A DNA stretch of 64,000 nucleotides, from assembly GCA_010015805.1 (NCBI GenBank), contig ML978124.1:496001-560000 (forward strand). Direction: 5' to 3'. Under the pieces are notes generated by a model. That model had not been told where the DNA came from. It did not search any database and worked only from the letters and a program-made list of their open reading frames with translations. The stretch is from Rhizodiscina lignyota (lineage: Eukaryota > Ascomycota > Dothideomycetes > Aulographales > Rhizodiscinaceae). Shown here piece by piece: positions 10,873 to 21,202 of the stretch (positions within the stretch are counted from its first letter, which is position 1; each line of letters opens with the position of its first letter). The translations under genes and the position numbers were made by a program.

Positions 10873-11957
10873 ATGGTGCGCGACAAGCGTTCCGCTGAAG
10901 CGGATGCCGAAGATCTTGATGACGAGCCTACGACAACTACTCGAAAACAGAAAACCGGCGCAAAACAGTGGGTTGACGGAGACAGCACGCCGCAATTCGC
11001 GTTTCCAAACGCACCTCAGCAGTCCAATCCCCTCCGCGGCCCCACTCCACCAACTATCGCTTCTGTTTCGCATAACCACCCTCTCACGGCGCCCCATATG
11101 GACAAGTTGTCTGAGAAGTATCACACCGACACGATCACCATCACTCGAAACTGCACCATCAGATCTAGAGTTGCACAGCTGCTGCAATTGCTCAAGCCAG
11201 TCGTTCCGCAGTTGACCGCTGAGCTCAAACAGACTGTGATCGCGCTGTCTGCAAGAGAAGATGCTGCGAACAAGCTCATTTCCGTGGTCGAGATTGTGAA
11301 GCGGGAGCTCGACGTGGCTCAACAGGCCTGGTTCCAGTACACAGGAGCTTGGGGCAGGATGGAGCAGCTCAAGAAGAAGGGAAGAGACGGAGATGCTGGC
11401 CGCGAGCAAGAGCGTCGGGGCGACATGCTGGCGAAATGGGGCCCGGGCAGGAGGCTGAAGGATGGAAAACACGTCACAAAGGAAGCGGGCGGTGAAGAGG
11501 AAGCTATGGAGGACGCAGATGCCGTGCCTGATGTCGGATCTGATGATGACGAGGATGGAGACGACGCTTTCGAGACGATGGTGCAACCAGAGAGGGACAA
11601 GGTTCGACAGATACCTGTCATCACGATCTACATGTCCAGGGGTCCAGTTCCGGAGCTCAGACAGCTTTTCGGGTGAGTACTTCCTCAAAGCAGCAATCTG
11701 AACAATCAGTCCTATGCTAATACAGAGATGCTTCCGAAAAGAGAGCAGTCATCTGCCAGTATGACGTGAATCGACCTCACGTTCACGGCGTCAGCTCTTC
11801 CATGGACGTTGATAGCTCCCTGTTTACAGGTACCCCAGCAGTCTTTCCGCGGGCGCAAGATGGAAGCGAAGGCCAGACAGATGATGTATCTGAAGAGCAG
11901 CGGGAGATTGACGTTACCAAGCTTATGGACAGGCTTGTCCTACTTCGCGATAGGTAA
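10873..11957 (+). CDS. Alba-like nucleic-acid-binding protein, 343 aa
   Basis: Two exons (10873-11672, 11726-11957) joined at LFG-DASEKRAV. Residues about 85-150 (TITITRNCTIRSRVAQLLQLL, then VIALSAREDAANKLISVVEIVKREL) have the length, hydrophobic spacing and helix pattern of the Alba fold seen in the Rpp20/Rpp25/Pop6-Pop7 proteins of RNase P/MRP and in chromatin Alba proteins. N-terminal basic patches (RKQKTGAK) could serve nuclear import. Between two Alba-like segments lies a Lys/Arg then Asp/Glu-rich insertion (about residues 175-245); the QIPVITIYMSRGPVPEL strand follows it. RNase P/MRP or general RNA binding is inferred from the fold; the family is not certain. Confidence 0.75.
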
Positions 11958-12177
11958 CGGCGGGCACAACAGTGTTCCATTGCGACAGTCTAGTATTTGA
12001 GGGGGAAAATGGGTGAGATCGACTGCATGGCCCTCACATGATGCTGCGGACTTGCTCTGCTGATGAAATGAGCATTCAATTTCGTTACTGTCGCTAGACG
12101 TAAAAACTACTTTTCAGACTCTAAGCTCTAATGCCTCATGAACAAATTTGTCTCGCTCTCTCCCCACTCATAACCCA

Positions 12178-12664
12178 CTACATCCGCAGTCGAACCCTGT
12201 ACTCCGGCTTCCTCACCAAACCCTCCATTCCCTCATAAGCGTTCGCCGCTGGCTCCGCCTCCCTTACAACGCCTGCCAACTCAAGTCCTCTCCGCATGCT
12301 CTGCAGCGTCTTGTGCATCACAGACTCGATAGCGGCCTTGAGCTTGGCGTCCGTCTTCTTCTTCTTTGGCTCCGGCTCCGGCTCTGGCTGTGGCTCCGGG
12401 AGGGCATCACGCTTTTCGTGTTCGGCAGCATTGATGAAGTCCAAGTCGGTGTCGCCTAGCGAAGGTGTGGGATGGCGGACGCCTAGCTCGACGAGGATGT
12501 CATGCTGGTTGGTTGGGTTAGTTGTGCAGAGTTAATGTGCTGGGCAATGGGCGTACTTCAGAGCGGCCTTGGAAGCGGAGCTCCTCGGCTCTGTTCAGGT
12601 CGATTGGGTTTGCGAGCACTGTGACCGCGGAGAGAACGGCGGCGAATAGGAGGACTGATCTCAT
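12178..12664 (-). CDS. Small secreted protein with Pro-Glu repeat, 144 aa
   Basis: Two exons on the minus strand (12664-12557, 12504-12178), joined in phase 0 as GRSE-HDILVELGVRHP. The N-terminus is a signal peptide (MRSVLLFAAVLSAVTVLA). The mature part begins NPIDLNRAEELRFQG, then has a (P-E)n run followed by four lysines, and ends in a helix-rich segment with no cysteines. It looks like a lineage-restricted secreted protein; no domain recognised. Confidence 0.7.
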
Positions 12665-13518
12665 GATGATTCCAGGTGATGAGAGTGGGCGGTGAGAGAT
12701 CGATTTGCTTTTCAGAGGGTTGCTCAAATGAGATTGGCGGCAGAACGAGTGGATGAAAGAAAGAGTGACAGTTGGCAAAAATGATTCGTTGGTTACTCGA
12801 GCCCAGAGAAGATGCAATGGAAGATGTTGTAACTGGTACCTGCAGACAACCAGGCCTTATAGGTCTCTGTGCTGCTTCTCCTCGCTGCACCTCGGATTCA
12901 TTTCAGTCCAGCCACTTCGCGCATCACGTTTCTGCCCTTGCAGAGGCGCGTACAAATGACCATAGCTTCATACCTTATGTGACATGGTGTGCGGTCTCAG
13001 TCGTGGTCTTAGTTTCTTGCAGCGCGTTAATGTCGAGAGGTGGAGCAAGGGATGCAGTACCACGTCTTACCGCATCGAGGCATGTAAGTGCTTGCAGCAA
13101 GGCGCGTCATATGCGCGCACTCGCATCCTTGGTGCATCGACACCGTTGAGCCGCGAAGGCAGGTAATGTCAGGTACCGTGTAACCTGACAATCAAATGCA
13201 ACTGAGGATGAAGCGGGTAGAACATGTCATCTATTCTAGCAAAAAAGGTCTGCGCAAGACGTGGAAGAAGAGAAACAGACTCATCGCAGAGCCCGATGCC
13301 GAATTCGTTAATTAAATATCTGCTAACAGTCCGCTGAAACAGCGGGCGGGCGACGCTGCTAACGCCCGCAGCAAAGGAATGCAATTGCAGCGAATAACTA
13401 CTTTTAGCCATTTGCATAGACGCTTTATCCGTCGTCTTGGTATCTCAGTTGGTATCTCAAAAGGCCATTAAAACCCCTGCCAGACGCCATGTATCCAAAA
13501 GATTGTGTGCGATCACGG
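12665..13518. other. Intergenic, no gene seen
   Basis: Spacer between two minus-strand genes: promoter of the small secreted protein and 3' flank of the coiled-coil gene. A short GC-rich inverted pair (GCGGGCG/CGCCCGC near 13342-13369) is the only structure noted. Confidence 0.5.
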
Positions 13519-15192
13519 TCAAGGGCCGTGATCCAGACTGCCTTCGTGGCTCCTCCTGCCCAGGCTCTGGCCAAGGGGCGCGCCGAAATTCATACTCGGT
13601 TTCAGTCGCAAAGGGATGGGCTCGTCTTCCCCTTCCTTATCGCTATCCTCGTCCTCCCCTACTTTCTCTTTCTGAGGAGCGTGGTTCCCATTGCCGTTTG
13701 TCCTCTCCGCCCCGCCGATATCCTCCTCTCTGCCATCACTCTTGCCGTCTGTGCTCTCACTGATCACAGACAGCTCGTCCTCTCCACGCTGGAAGATATA
13801 TGGCTGATGTTCAGCGGGGTCTTTTGAGATATTCTCAAGCTTCTTGTCTAGTATCTCCAGGAATAGAGTTGAGTCTTCCGGGTTGTTTCGCAGTCCGAGT
13901 GCACCTTTGAGAGGAGGATCCTCATCGATGTCAGTAACTTCGTTATTTCGCAACGCCTCCTCCTTGTATGACTCTGCCGCAGGCACTGTAGCATTAGCAA
14001 TGCCAGCTAGCGATGCGAAGTTTGACTGCGTGGGAGTTTCAGTACCAGGAGATGGTTCTTCCTCCCCGCCGGGGCTCATAAGCGATATACTAGCACCCGG
14101 AGTGTGCCCCGCGTGTCGGCGATAGGACGGTGGCGGAGGAGACATTGGTGGGACGGTCGAAGGCGGCGGTTCGTAGGGTATTTCCTGCACGTTGATTGCG
14201 TTGGGAGTGATGTGGCGGGACCCATAAAAGGTATAGTGGTCTGCACTACCATTTCTACCATTCTTTGAAGGAGACAGGCTGCGCTCAGCGGAGTGAATCT
14301 GTCGTCCTGAGGGAGAGAACGAACGTCCTGAAGGAGAGAACGAGCGGCCCGAAGGCGAAAATGAACGAGTTGGTGGTGGGAGTTGGCGGCCGGATGGCGA
14401 AAGAGAGCGGCCGGATGGCGAAAGCGAGCGGCCGGATGGCGAAAAGGAACGGCCTTGCGGGGATCGAAATCTTGCCTCCTCTTCATTGTAAGGGCTGAGG
14501 CTATCGTTGGAATAGCCGTCCTTCATGTCGCAGATCCTCAATCGGTTCTTCAGCTGCTCGTTCCTCATCGCCAAGCCCTCGGTCTCTTGTTCTTTGTGCC
14601 TGATCCTCTGCAACAACATGTCCCTCTCGGCGTTCCATATTTCCCTCTCTTTCCGGAACTGCTCCTCCATCCTCTCTCGCATAGTTTCTTCAAGCCTCCG
14701 AGTGGCTTTCGCCTCCTCTCGCAACTCGGCCTGGAGTCTCTCTGCCAATTGCTCGGCGTTTGTTCGTGCCTTCATAACCTCTTCCATCATCTCCTTATGC
14801 GACTTCTCGGCCTGTTCAAGCTGCGACTGTTTGAGCGTATACAGCTCGAAGTAGCTCTTGTCCGCATCCGAAGAACTTCCTCCCGACCCGTTTCTGCCTG
14901 GATATGGGCCCCATGCTTGTAACGACACCGACGGAATCGAGTTTAGAGACGATGGCTGGGATGCTAGTTGACCTGGACTTGCCTGGGTAGGCAGCTCGCT
15001 TGCAGAAGGTACAGACTCTCGCATTGGTATTTGCGTCGGGGAGATTGTTGCGCCATTAATGAGAGGTGCGAAAGAGTCGTGCTTAGGACTGGCGAGGTCT
15101 GACGGCGGTGTGAAGACGTGGTGACTGCGAATAGGCACTCCGTCCACGACTTCGGCTTTGTACGGCTCGTACATGCTGAGATCCGCATACAT
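13519..15192 (-). CDS. Coiled-coil protein with RS(F/L)SPSG heptad repeats, 557 aa
   Basis: Single uninterrupted frame from ATG at 15192 to a stop at 13519. Residues about 114-222 form a long charged coiled coil (heptad-like Leu/Met with Glu/Lys/Arg). Residues 243-310 carry around eight copies of a seven-residue unit RS(F/L)SPSG, broken by RQLPPPT and RQIHSAE variants; Ser-Pro sites like these are typical targets of proline-directed kinases. The rest is disordered and Pro/Ser/Glu-rich, with an acidic C-terminal third. Likely a cytoskeletal or cell-cortex scaffold, but no named family is recognised. An in-frame TGA lies just upstream of the ATG. A separate open stretch at about 15200-15360 in another frame could be a missed exon, but no plausible splice joins it. 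Confidence 0.75.
   Translation of the reverse strand: MYADLSMYEPYKAEVVDGVPIRSHHVFTPPSDLASPKHDSFAPLINGATISPTQIPMRESVPSASELPTQASPGQLASQPSSLNSIPSVSLQAWGPYPGRNGSGGSSSDADKSYFELYTLKQSQLEQAEKSHKEMMEEVMKARTNAEQLAERLQAELREEAKATRRLEETMRERMEEQFRKEREIWNAERDMLLQRIRHKEQETEGLAMRNEQLKNRLRICDMKDGYSNDSLSPYNEEEARFRSPQGRSFSPSGRSLSPSGRSLSPSGRQLPPPTRSFSPSGRSFSPSGRSFSPSGRQIHSAERSLSPSKNGRNGSADHYTFYGSRHITPNAINVQEIPYEPPPSTVPPMSPPPPSYRRHAGHTPGASISLMSPGGEEEPSPGTETPTQSNFASLAGIANATVPAAESYKEEALRNNEVTDIDEDPPLKGALGLRNNPEDSTLFLEILDKKLENISKDPAEHQPYIFQRGEDELSVISESTDGKSDGREEDIGGAERTNGNGNHAPQKEKVGEDEDSDKEGEDEPIPLRLKPSMNFGAPLGQSLGRRSHEGSLDHGP
14263..14466 (-). repeat. 21-bp tandem repeat inside the coiled-coil gene
   Basis: Imperfect 21-bp units encoding RS(F/L)SPSG; the copies nearest 14390-14455 are almost identical at DNA level (each containing CGGATGGCGAAA on the plus strand), suggesting recent slippage or unequal exchange. 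Confidence 0.8.
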
Positions 15193-16604
15193 CGACCCTC
15201 AGGTCCTTCTCTTTCTTCAATTCCGCGAGTGCGCGATCAAAGAGGGCATCTGGTGCGGCAACTCGGCAGCATGAGCTGGCCCCGTCGGCCGAGAATGCCA
15301 GCTCGATGTAAGCGGAGCAGGCCGGGCAGTGTGTTGCAGTGTCGGAGGAATATATTTCAGTGTTCAGTTATGAGAGAGGTCAGAAAGGGAATAAAGCGCG
15401 GCGTGAGCAAAGAGCAATTAAAGGTTTGTGTCGCGCGACCGATTTGGTCGCCGGCGCAAAGTGAAGTGCACGCTTTGGCGGGTGAATGTGGGGACGGCGG
15501 CCTCCTTAGCCAGGTGAGAAGGGGATAGGACCCCCACACAATAATGGGAAATGCGCTGGAGTCGATGCGGAAGCGATGGAGGGCGTAGACAGATAACGTA
15601 GACAATTCGCATCCAGGCACACGTCGCAAGAGAGGTTTTTGGGGGTGACTTGAAGTGGATGTGACGTTTTAGCTGATCCCTGCTCCCTACGTGTCAGCTC
15701 CGATGGAGCCATTTCTTCCACGCTGCCGCAGCCACTCACGCTTCACCGCACCTGTCCCCTGCAAGAGATCTATCGCGGCTGCGGGCCGCCCCTTTTCTTC
15801 TTGCTGGAGGGCGTGGCGTGAGGTGTCGAAGAATTGGGCATTGCTTTCTAGCCACGATACCCCTGAAGCGGTTGTGCGAGCTCAGACGGCGTGCTTCTTT
15901 CAAACCTGCCACATGCTCGGCGCCGAATCTGGTAGGAGCGACGTTCTTTTTTGGGAAAGGGGGAAGACGTTTTGAACACACGAACTGTCCCAATTGGAAG
16001 CCACGGAACAGAGGAGGATTTGGTCTTTGCTCGCTGAGTAGGTCGTAGGCTGCTCACATCATGATTTGTTATCCAGAACAAAAGTGACTCCTGTTCACAG
16101 GCATCTTGGGTACTTTCTTTGCCCTGACGAAGCCTGAGCTCTTGATGTCACCTTGCACGTTTCTTTTTATTCACAGAATCTCAATAGGTCGTCGACTATG
16201 ACATTTGCCGGTGCGTTCCGCATAGGGGAACGTTGGTGTCAGTTATTTACAAGTTTAGCTCTGTACCATTGGCTGCTCTCAATATTTATTCTTGTTCGCA
16301 TTCCCAGTCTTGCGAGCAATAGAAGCAAACTGAAGCCGTACGATTCTGCAGCAATGCGTTCACTAACAGTGGGAGTCACATCGTGGAGCTTGCGACTTGG
16401 TGAGACTGCATCCCAGACAAAAGTAACCATAAAGCAATCATTAGAGCTTGTGGATTGTACTCCGCCGTGGTGCCAGAATGGCATCACGACAGCCAATGCC
16501 GCTCGTTGGAAAACAGAACTATTCAACTCATTCAATAAAGCAGAAGTCATCCAAATAACCCCATCCAAGAGGATTCTCATCATTCATCCAACATTTCAAA
16601 ACTT
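15193..16604. other. Intergenic, 1.4 kb, no supported gene
   Basis: Upstream of the coiled-coil gene and downstream of the Pol X gene (both minus). A TGACGT half-site lies near 15661. A 151-aa plus-strand frame (16153-16608) lacks any family feature and overlaps the Pol X stop region; treated as chance. Confidence 0.5.
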
Positions 16605-18809
16605 CTAGTGAGTACACCTCTCACTAGGGTCTCTCCAAACCAAGCCCATCCCCTCAAAAACTTTCTTCTCGGCATCCACCATGCCCAGTCCTCCATGTAC
16701 GCCTTCTGGTCCTTCCAAATCTACAGCCAAGCCAGTCCGCCGGTCCCGAACTCCGCTGCTGTCGAATTTCCACCCCTTGACGTTCTTCGCGTAACGACGT
16801 ACGTCCCGCTGGAACGTGGTACCACCACTCCAGCCCATCACAGCGCAGCCCACAGTGCGCCAAGGCGAGATGATAATATCCACACGCCGATGGATGTTTG
16901 AATTTTTGGCCTGCTGTTTCTTCTTCTTCGATTGCTCCTGCTCGCCTGTCGAGGAGCTGGACCGCGAAGAGGCTTTCGATAGTTTGGGCTTTCCTGGCCA
17001 GTTCGGATCCTGCCATACCACGAGCGCCTTGTCGAGCGTATCGAAGCCATGGCCTGCAGGGCCTGCACCTTTGAACGGCAATGTGGCCTGACCTCTGTGT
17101 GTGCCCGTCAAGCTTAGAAGTAAGGTGTGCGTGATCCAGTCCTCCGTCTCCAGGCTGGCCACAATGTCCGTGACGAGGTTCGCCGTCTTCCCCAGCTCAC
17201 GGTGACTGACGACGATGTCAACGTCTCCCGACTCCTGCTTGCCACGCCGGTAGCCACCGACAACGAGGACCTCGATACCCGTATCACGTACACGTATGGC
17301 GTGGTCCTTGATCACAGCTGCGATGGACTCGACTTCGGCGCGCGGGATGCCCTTTTGGAACTCTTCGTAATACTTGACACCGATCTGCTGCACACGAGTA
17401 AGGCCTTTCCAGCCGAATTCGACAATGTCATCGAGATCCCTCCACCCTTTATCGAAGTAGAACTCCCTCGCCGTAGTTGCACCAACCCCCCAAATGTCGT
17501 AAAAACGTTTCAGCACTTGCATAGTCTCATCTTCTTCTGCTTCCTCAGCAGCTCCGATTTTTCCGTCATTGTTCCTCCACTCAATCCACAAGTTGGCAAT
17601 CTTGACATCGCAGCCCGGTAGCTGCAATATCTCCTTGGGATTCCCGACTTTGTATGGATATGCTGCCAGCGCTGCGATGCTCGTGCTATACGCCCGCACT
17701 CCGATCTCGTCCCCGGTCAGGAGTCGTGCCAGCTTGATCTTCTTGAGCTCCGCAATGAAATCTGCGTTAGCCTGGTCGGTTGGCGTACTGCGCTGGCATG
17801 CGTACTTTATGTCGCGCTTGACCCACTCTGGCGGCTCGGGAAACTCGTCCCCACTACCTTCATAGTCCGACGTGGTTTGCTGGAGGAGTTTCGCCTTGCT
17901 CTGAGTGTGATGAGCGTGCTGGTGCGCACCGAGACGTCGAGGGCCATGCGTAAGTGCAGGGACGTATTGAGAGTGGCGACCGCGGGGAGCTGAAGCGCTC
18001 GCATCATCTTTAGCGCGTTCAATGATGGTTGAGGCTGATTTAGGACGCTCAGCAGCAACAAACTGCGACTGAGGTGATGGTGGTAGAGCGAATGGCTTGG
18101 AGGGTGATGTGGATGGTTCTGAACTGGGAGCTCCAAATGGGCGCTCTATTGTCCGTCCAGAATAAATGAGATAGTACCTTAGAGGTACCAATTTTTCGTG
18201 CTCGAAGACGGTCTCTAACCAAGACACCTTTACGACATGGACAGTCTCCATTCCGGGCTCACCAATTGATGGGAGAATATTGGCTTCATGCAAATGGATA
18301 GGCTCCGCGGAGGTATCTGGAGGCTGTACCTCTCGGGCTAGAGACTTGGAAGTCGATTGCTCGTCTTCAGACTCGGTGCTTTCATTTCCCGAGTCTGCAG
18401 TGTGTTCCGTGTTTCGATTCACTTTGGTCTTAACGAACCCAGATTCATGTCTCAGCCGTTTGTTCGAGGCCTGTTGATCTTCGTCGCCATCTTCCCTTCC
18501 GCGTTTTCGCCCTGTTGAAGAATCGAGCACTTCCTCCGTCCACCTCTTTCTCATTCGCAGCTCAAGCGCAGCGCGCCTCTTGGTGCTGATGTTGCCTACA
18601 ACAATTTGCGCCTCAGAAATGTTGTATGTTAGGAGCGCCCCAGCTTCCATAAGTTTTTCTTCCAGCTCATGTCGCGTTTCAATGTCGATATGTGTTGGTA
18701 GTAGAAAGATTGGAGGCAAGACACTGAGATCAAGCTTGACACCAGACTCTCTCGCGGCATCCGGCTCCAGAGCCATAGTTTGAGACGGAATAGTACCTGA
18801 GGAAGTCAT
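16605..18809 (-). CDS. pol4: DNA polymerase X family (BRCT plus Pol mu/lambda-like core), 734 aa
   Basis: Intronless; ATG at 18809 (an in-frame GTG lies at 18854). Order: BRCT-like domain (about residues 25-200, with a disordered insertion), linker, 8-kDa and fingers regions (FIAELKKIKLARLL..., GVGATTAREFYFDKGWRDLDDI helix-hairpin-helix), then the palm. Metal-binding aspartates sit in GGYRRGKQESGDVDIVV (D529, D531) and RRVDIIIS. The sugar-selection motif reads GWSGG where Pol beta/lambda have YFTGS, resembling Pol mu and TdT. A low-complexity Ser/Lys insertion separates the palm strands. The role would be gap filling in non-homologous end joining or base excision repair. Larger than fission yeast Pol4 (506 aa) because of disordered segments. 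Confidence 0.92.
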   Translation of the reverse strand: MTSSGTIPSQTMALEPDAARESGVKLDLSVLPPIFLLPTHIDIETRHELEEKLMEAGALLTYNISEAQIVVGNISTKRRAALELRMRKRWTEEVLDSSTGRKRGREDGDEDQQASNKRLRHESGFVKTKVNRNTEHTADSGNESTESEDEQSTSKSLAREVQPPDTSAEPIHLHEANILPSIGEPGMETVHVVKVSWLETVFEHEKLVPLRYYLIYSGRTIERPFGAPSSEPSTSPSKPFALPPSPQSQFVAAERPKSASTIIERAKDDASASAPRGRHSQYVPALTHGPRRLGAHQHAHHTQSKAKLLQQTTSDYEGSGDEFPEPPEWVKRDIKYACQRSTPTDQANADFIAELKKIKLARLLTGDEIGVRAYSTSIAALAAYPYKVGNPKEILQLPGCDVKIANLWIEWRNNDGKIGAAEEAEEDETMQVLKRFYDIWGVGATTAREFYFDKGWRDLDDIVEFGWKGLTRVQQIGVKYYEEFQKGIPRAEVESIAAVIKDHAIRVRDTGIEVLVVGGYRRGKQESGDVDIVVSHRELGKTANLVTDIVASLETEDWITHTLLLSLTGTHRGQATLPFKGAGPAGHGFDTLDKALVVWQDPNWPGKPKLSKASSRSSSSTGEQEQSKKKKQQAKNSNIHRRVDIIISPWRTVGCAVMGWSGGTTFQRDVRRYAKNVKGWKFDSSGVRDRRTGLAVDLEGPEGVHGGLGMVDAEKKVFEGMGLVWRDPSERCTH

Positions 18810-19468
18810 ATTGAGCAGATTATGTGAATCCTGGGAATGGGACCGAGAGAGCACTGCTTTGCTTGATACGAGCGGGTTGCATTACGAGCAAGTGCGACTC
18901 GACTCGACTCATAATAATTATATGCAACCCGCTACAACAGTAGCAAAGCCAAAACAAAATCTGAATAAGATATGCGAATGGCAAGAGGAGGATTAGCAGT
19001 GGCGAAAGCGATGCTTCTGAATTACCTCTGGCGAAATCTAGTTGAGGTGATGCAAGGCGCTTAACTAAATGCGTCATATTGTACTCTACTAGGTAGGGGC
19101 GCAACGGCAAATGCTGACTAAAACCGATCGTTTCTTCCAATTAGGTAGTAAAACTCGAACTTGTCGTGTTAGCTATCGCATTGCCGTGGGAGACATTCAA
19201 CCAGATTTATTTCCTTTAACGAAACTCCGATCCCTTAACCCAACTTCAAAATGAGGTTAAATTAGGCCCCCAACTTAGTGCCATGGCCCATAAGGTTATG
19301 CATCTGACACTCACCAATGCCTTAACGGGGTTAGAGTATGGCAAGCCACGGCATATTTCTGCCTCGGTTTCTTTTGCGCATACTCGCCATCGTGCGTACC
19401 TTTCTGATTACTCTCTTTAAAAGGTCTACCTCTGCGTCTTGGAGCATCGTGAAAAACAGTATTCAAAG
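18810..19468. other. Divergent promoter with inverted repeat
   Basis: Lies between Pol X (-) and the epoxide-hydrolase-like gene (+). Contains the 12-bp inverted repeat listed separately. No gene seen. Confidence 0.5.
18871..18933. repeat. Perfect 12-bp inverted repeat around GACTC triplets
   Basis: AGCGGGTTGCAT (18871-18882) and its exact complement ATGCAACCCGCT (18922-18933) flank a 39-nt centre that holds three head-to-tail GACTC units (18896-18910). It lies 62-124 bp upstream of the Pol X start codon; it could be a paired factor-binding site or a leader hairpin. Confidence 0.7.
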
Positions 19469-20861
19469 ATGGCGATCGATCGTATTGATATGTTCAGTGA
19501 CCCTCGTGTCGAGCACAAAACCGCAAATCTCAATGGTCACACCTATCACTATGTTCTTGGCGAGCCTAAGGAGGCAGTAAAGGGGACCATTTTTCTCGTC
19601 AGTACTCCGTATCAAATGCATATTTTGGGAAGAAGCGGGAGCTGATATATTTCAAGATTCACGGTTGGCCAGATTGCGCTGCGGGATGGCGATACCAAAT
19701 TCCCGCACTGATTGAGTTGGGCTTCCGCGTCGTCGTCCCAGATCTTATGGGCTTTGCTGGTACTGTATGGTGCCCGTCCGACTATTGCTTTCTACTTTGT
19801 GGATTGGTCAAGGAACGCTCCTCGTTATTGACTTGGACGTCTGCAGGATGCCCCGAAAGTCCCGCCAAACTCCATAAGCCTGTACAGCCACAAAAGAGCT
19901 GCGGATGACTTTGAAGAGCTCGCGAGGCAACTTGGCGTATCAAATATCATCCTCGGTGGCCATGACTGGTACGATTGACAGGCCATCGGCTCATTTAGGC
20001 ATCGTGTGCGCTAACTGCTGTGAAAGGGGTGGCTCAGTTGTTTGGAGAATGGCACTCTGGAAGCCTGATCTGGTCACTCACGTCTTCTCTGTGTGCACAC
20101 CGTACACTCCACCACAGAAGGATTATGTCTCACTCGAGGATCTGGTCAAGGGACCGCTTCCGCAGTTCGCATACCAGCTGCATCTCGCTAGCCCTGAAGT
20201 TGAAGGCCGTATTCAGAGCAAAGAGGACATCAGGCAGTTCCTGAAGGGCATGTTCGGAGGGCGGGGACCGAATGGAGAATTGGTCTTCGAGGCTGAGAAG
20301 GGCATCTTGTTTGACTCACTCCCGAAGCTTGGGGATACTCCCTTGATGACTCCCAAGGTGGGTGATGCTATCGGCTGCGATACGTAGCAATGCTGCTGAT
20401 CAAATCTAACTGACTCGTGATACAGGAGCTGGATTACTACGTAGAGCAGTATTCCAGGAATGGATTGCACGGCACAAGTAAGGTAGATGCCTATTGAGAG
20501 GGAGAGTCATGCTAACGTTGATGTAGTGAACTGGTACCGAACTCGAAAGGTTAATTGGGAAGAGGAGTTGCAGTAAGGCTCCAAGTTAAAAGTTTCGTTT
20601 AACTACAAGAGTGAATAATGCTCATTGCAAAACAGGCTCAACAAAACCACAATCGACCAACCCAGCCTCTTCATTCAGGCAACCCGCGACCTCGTGCTAA
20701 AGCCGGAGATGGCTCGGGGAATGCAGAAGTATATGACACACTTCTCCTACGGTGAAGTCGAGGCAACGCATTGGGCGCTCGTACAGAAGCCGCAAGAGGT
20801 AAATGCAATCATCACGCAGTGGCTGAATGAGGTCGTGCTCGGCGGTAGAAGTAAGCTGTGA
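19469..20861 (+). CDS. Epoxide-hydrolase-like alpha/beta hydrolase with C-terminal SKL, 337 aa
   Basis: Seven exons: 19469-19597, 19657-19764, 19847-19968, 20027-20357, 20426-20477, 20527-20572, 20636-20861; all joins keep frame. Motifs of soluble epoxide hydrolases: HGWPDCAAGWRYQIP oxyanion-hole segment, nucleophile Asp in GGHDWGG, charge-relay Asp in QATRDLVL and catalytic His in EATHWALV. A helical lid lies between (including the short exons WYRTRKVNW). Tyr residues suited to epoxide activation are present in the lid, but their roles cannot be assigned by eye. The protein ends in SKL, the canonical type 1 peroxisomal targeting signal. Expected reaction: hydrolysis of an epoxide to a vicinal diol in peroxisomes; haloalkane or other ester substrates are possible. 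Confidence 0.88.
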
Positions 20862-21202
20862 TCGCTATAGGCTAATGTGAACCGACGCCTTCGAATCACA
20901 AAAGCTGCTCATATTTACTTTCGAAAGGGGCCATCTCCATGCATGCAGTAATTGAAGACATCAACCTATGTACAACGGGTGCAACTTTTGGAGTCAATCT
21001 GCGTCACATCACTACGTGCGCTTTGACTGGAAAACACCCATCAAACTCTCTAAGATCTACTGTGACCCATTCCAACCTCTATTTCGCAGGCAATGCTTGC
21101 CAGCGTCGGTTGGACCTTGAAGCTTTTATGCCCGCCAAAACAAAATCGTATTCGAAGCACCTCATTCTCACCATCAGCAAAGAAAGAGAAATCCGCACCA
21201 AA
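20862..21202. other. Convergent intergenic spacer
   Basis: 3' flanks of the hydrolase (+) and deubiquitinase (-) genes. No gene seen. Confidence 0.5.

Noticed and set aside
15200-15360. Open minus-strand stretch (CPACSAYIEL...LKKEKDLR) upstream of the coiled-coil gene
   Set aside because: Looks protein-like but has no ATG, and no splice of reasonable length joins it to the downstream frame.
16153-16608. 151-aa plus-strand frame
   Set aside because: No domain, odd composition, and it overlaps the end of the Pol X gene on the other strand.
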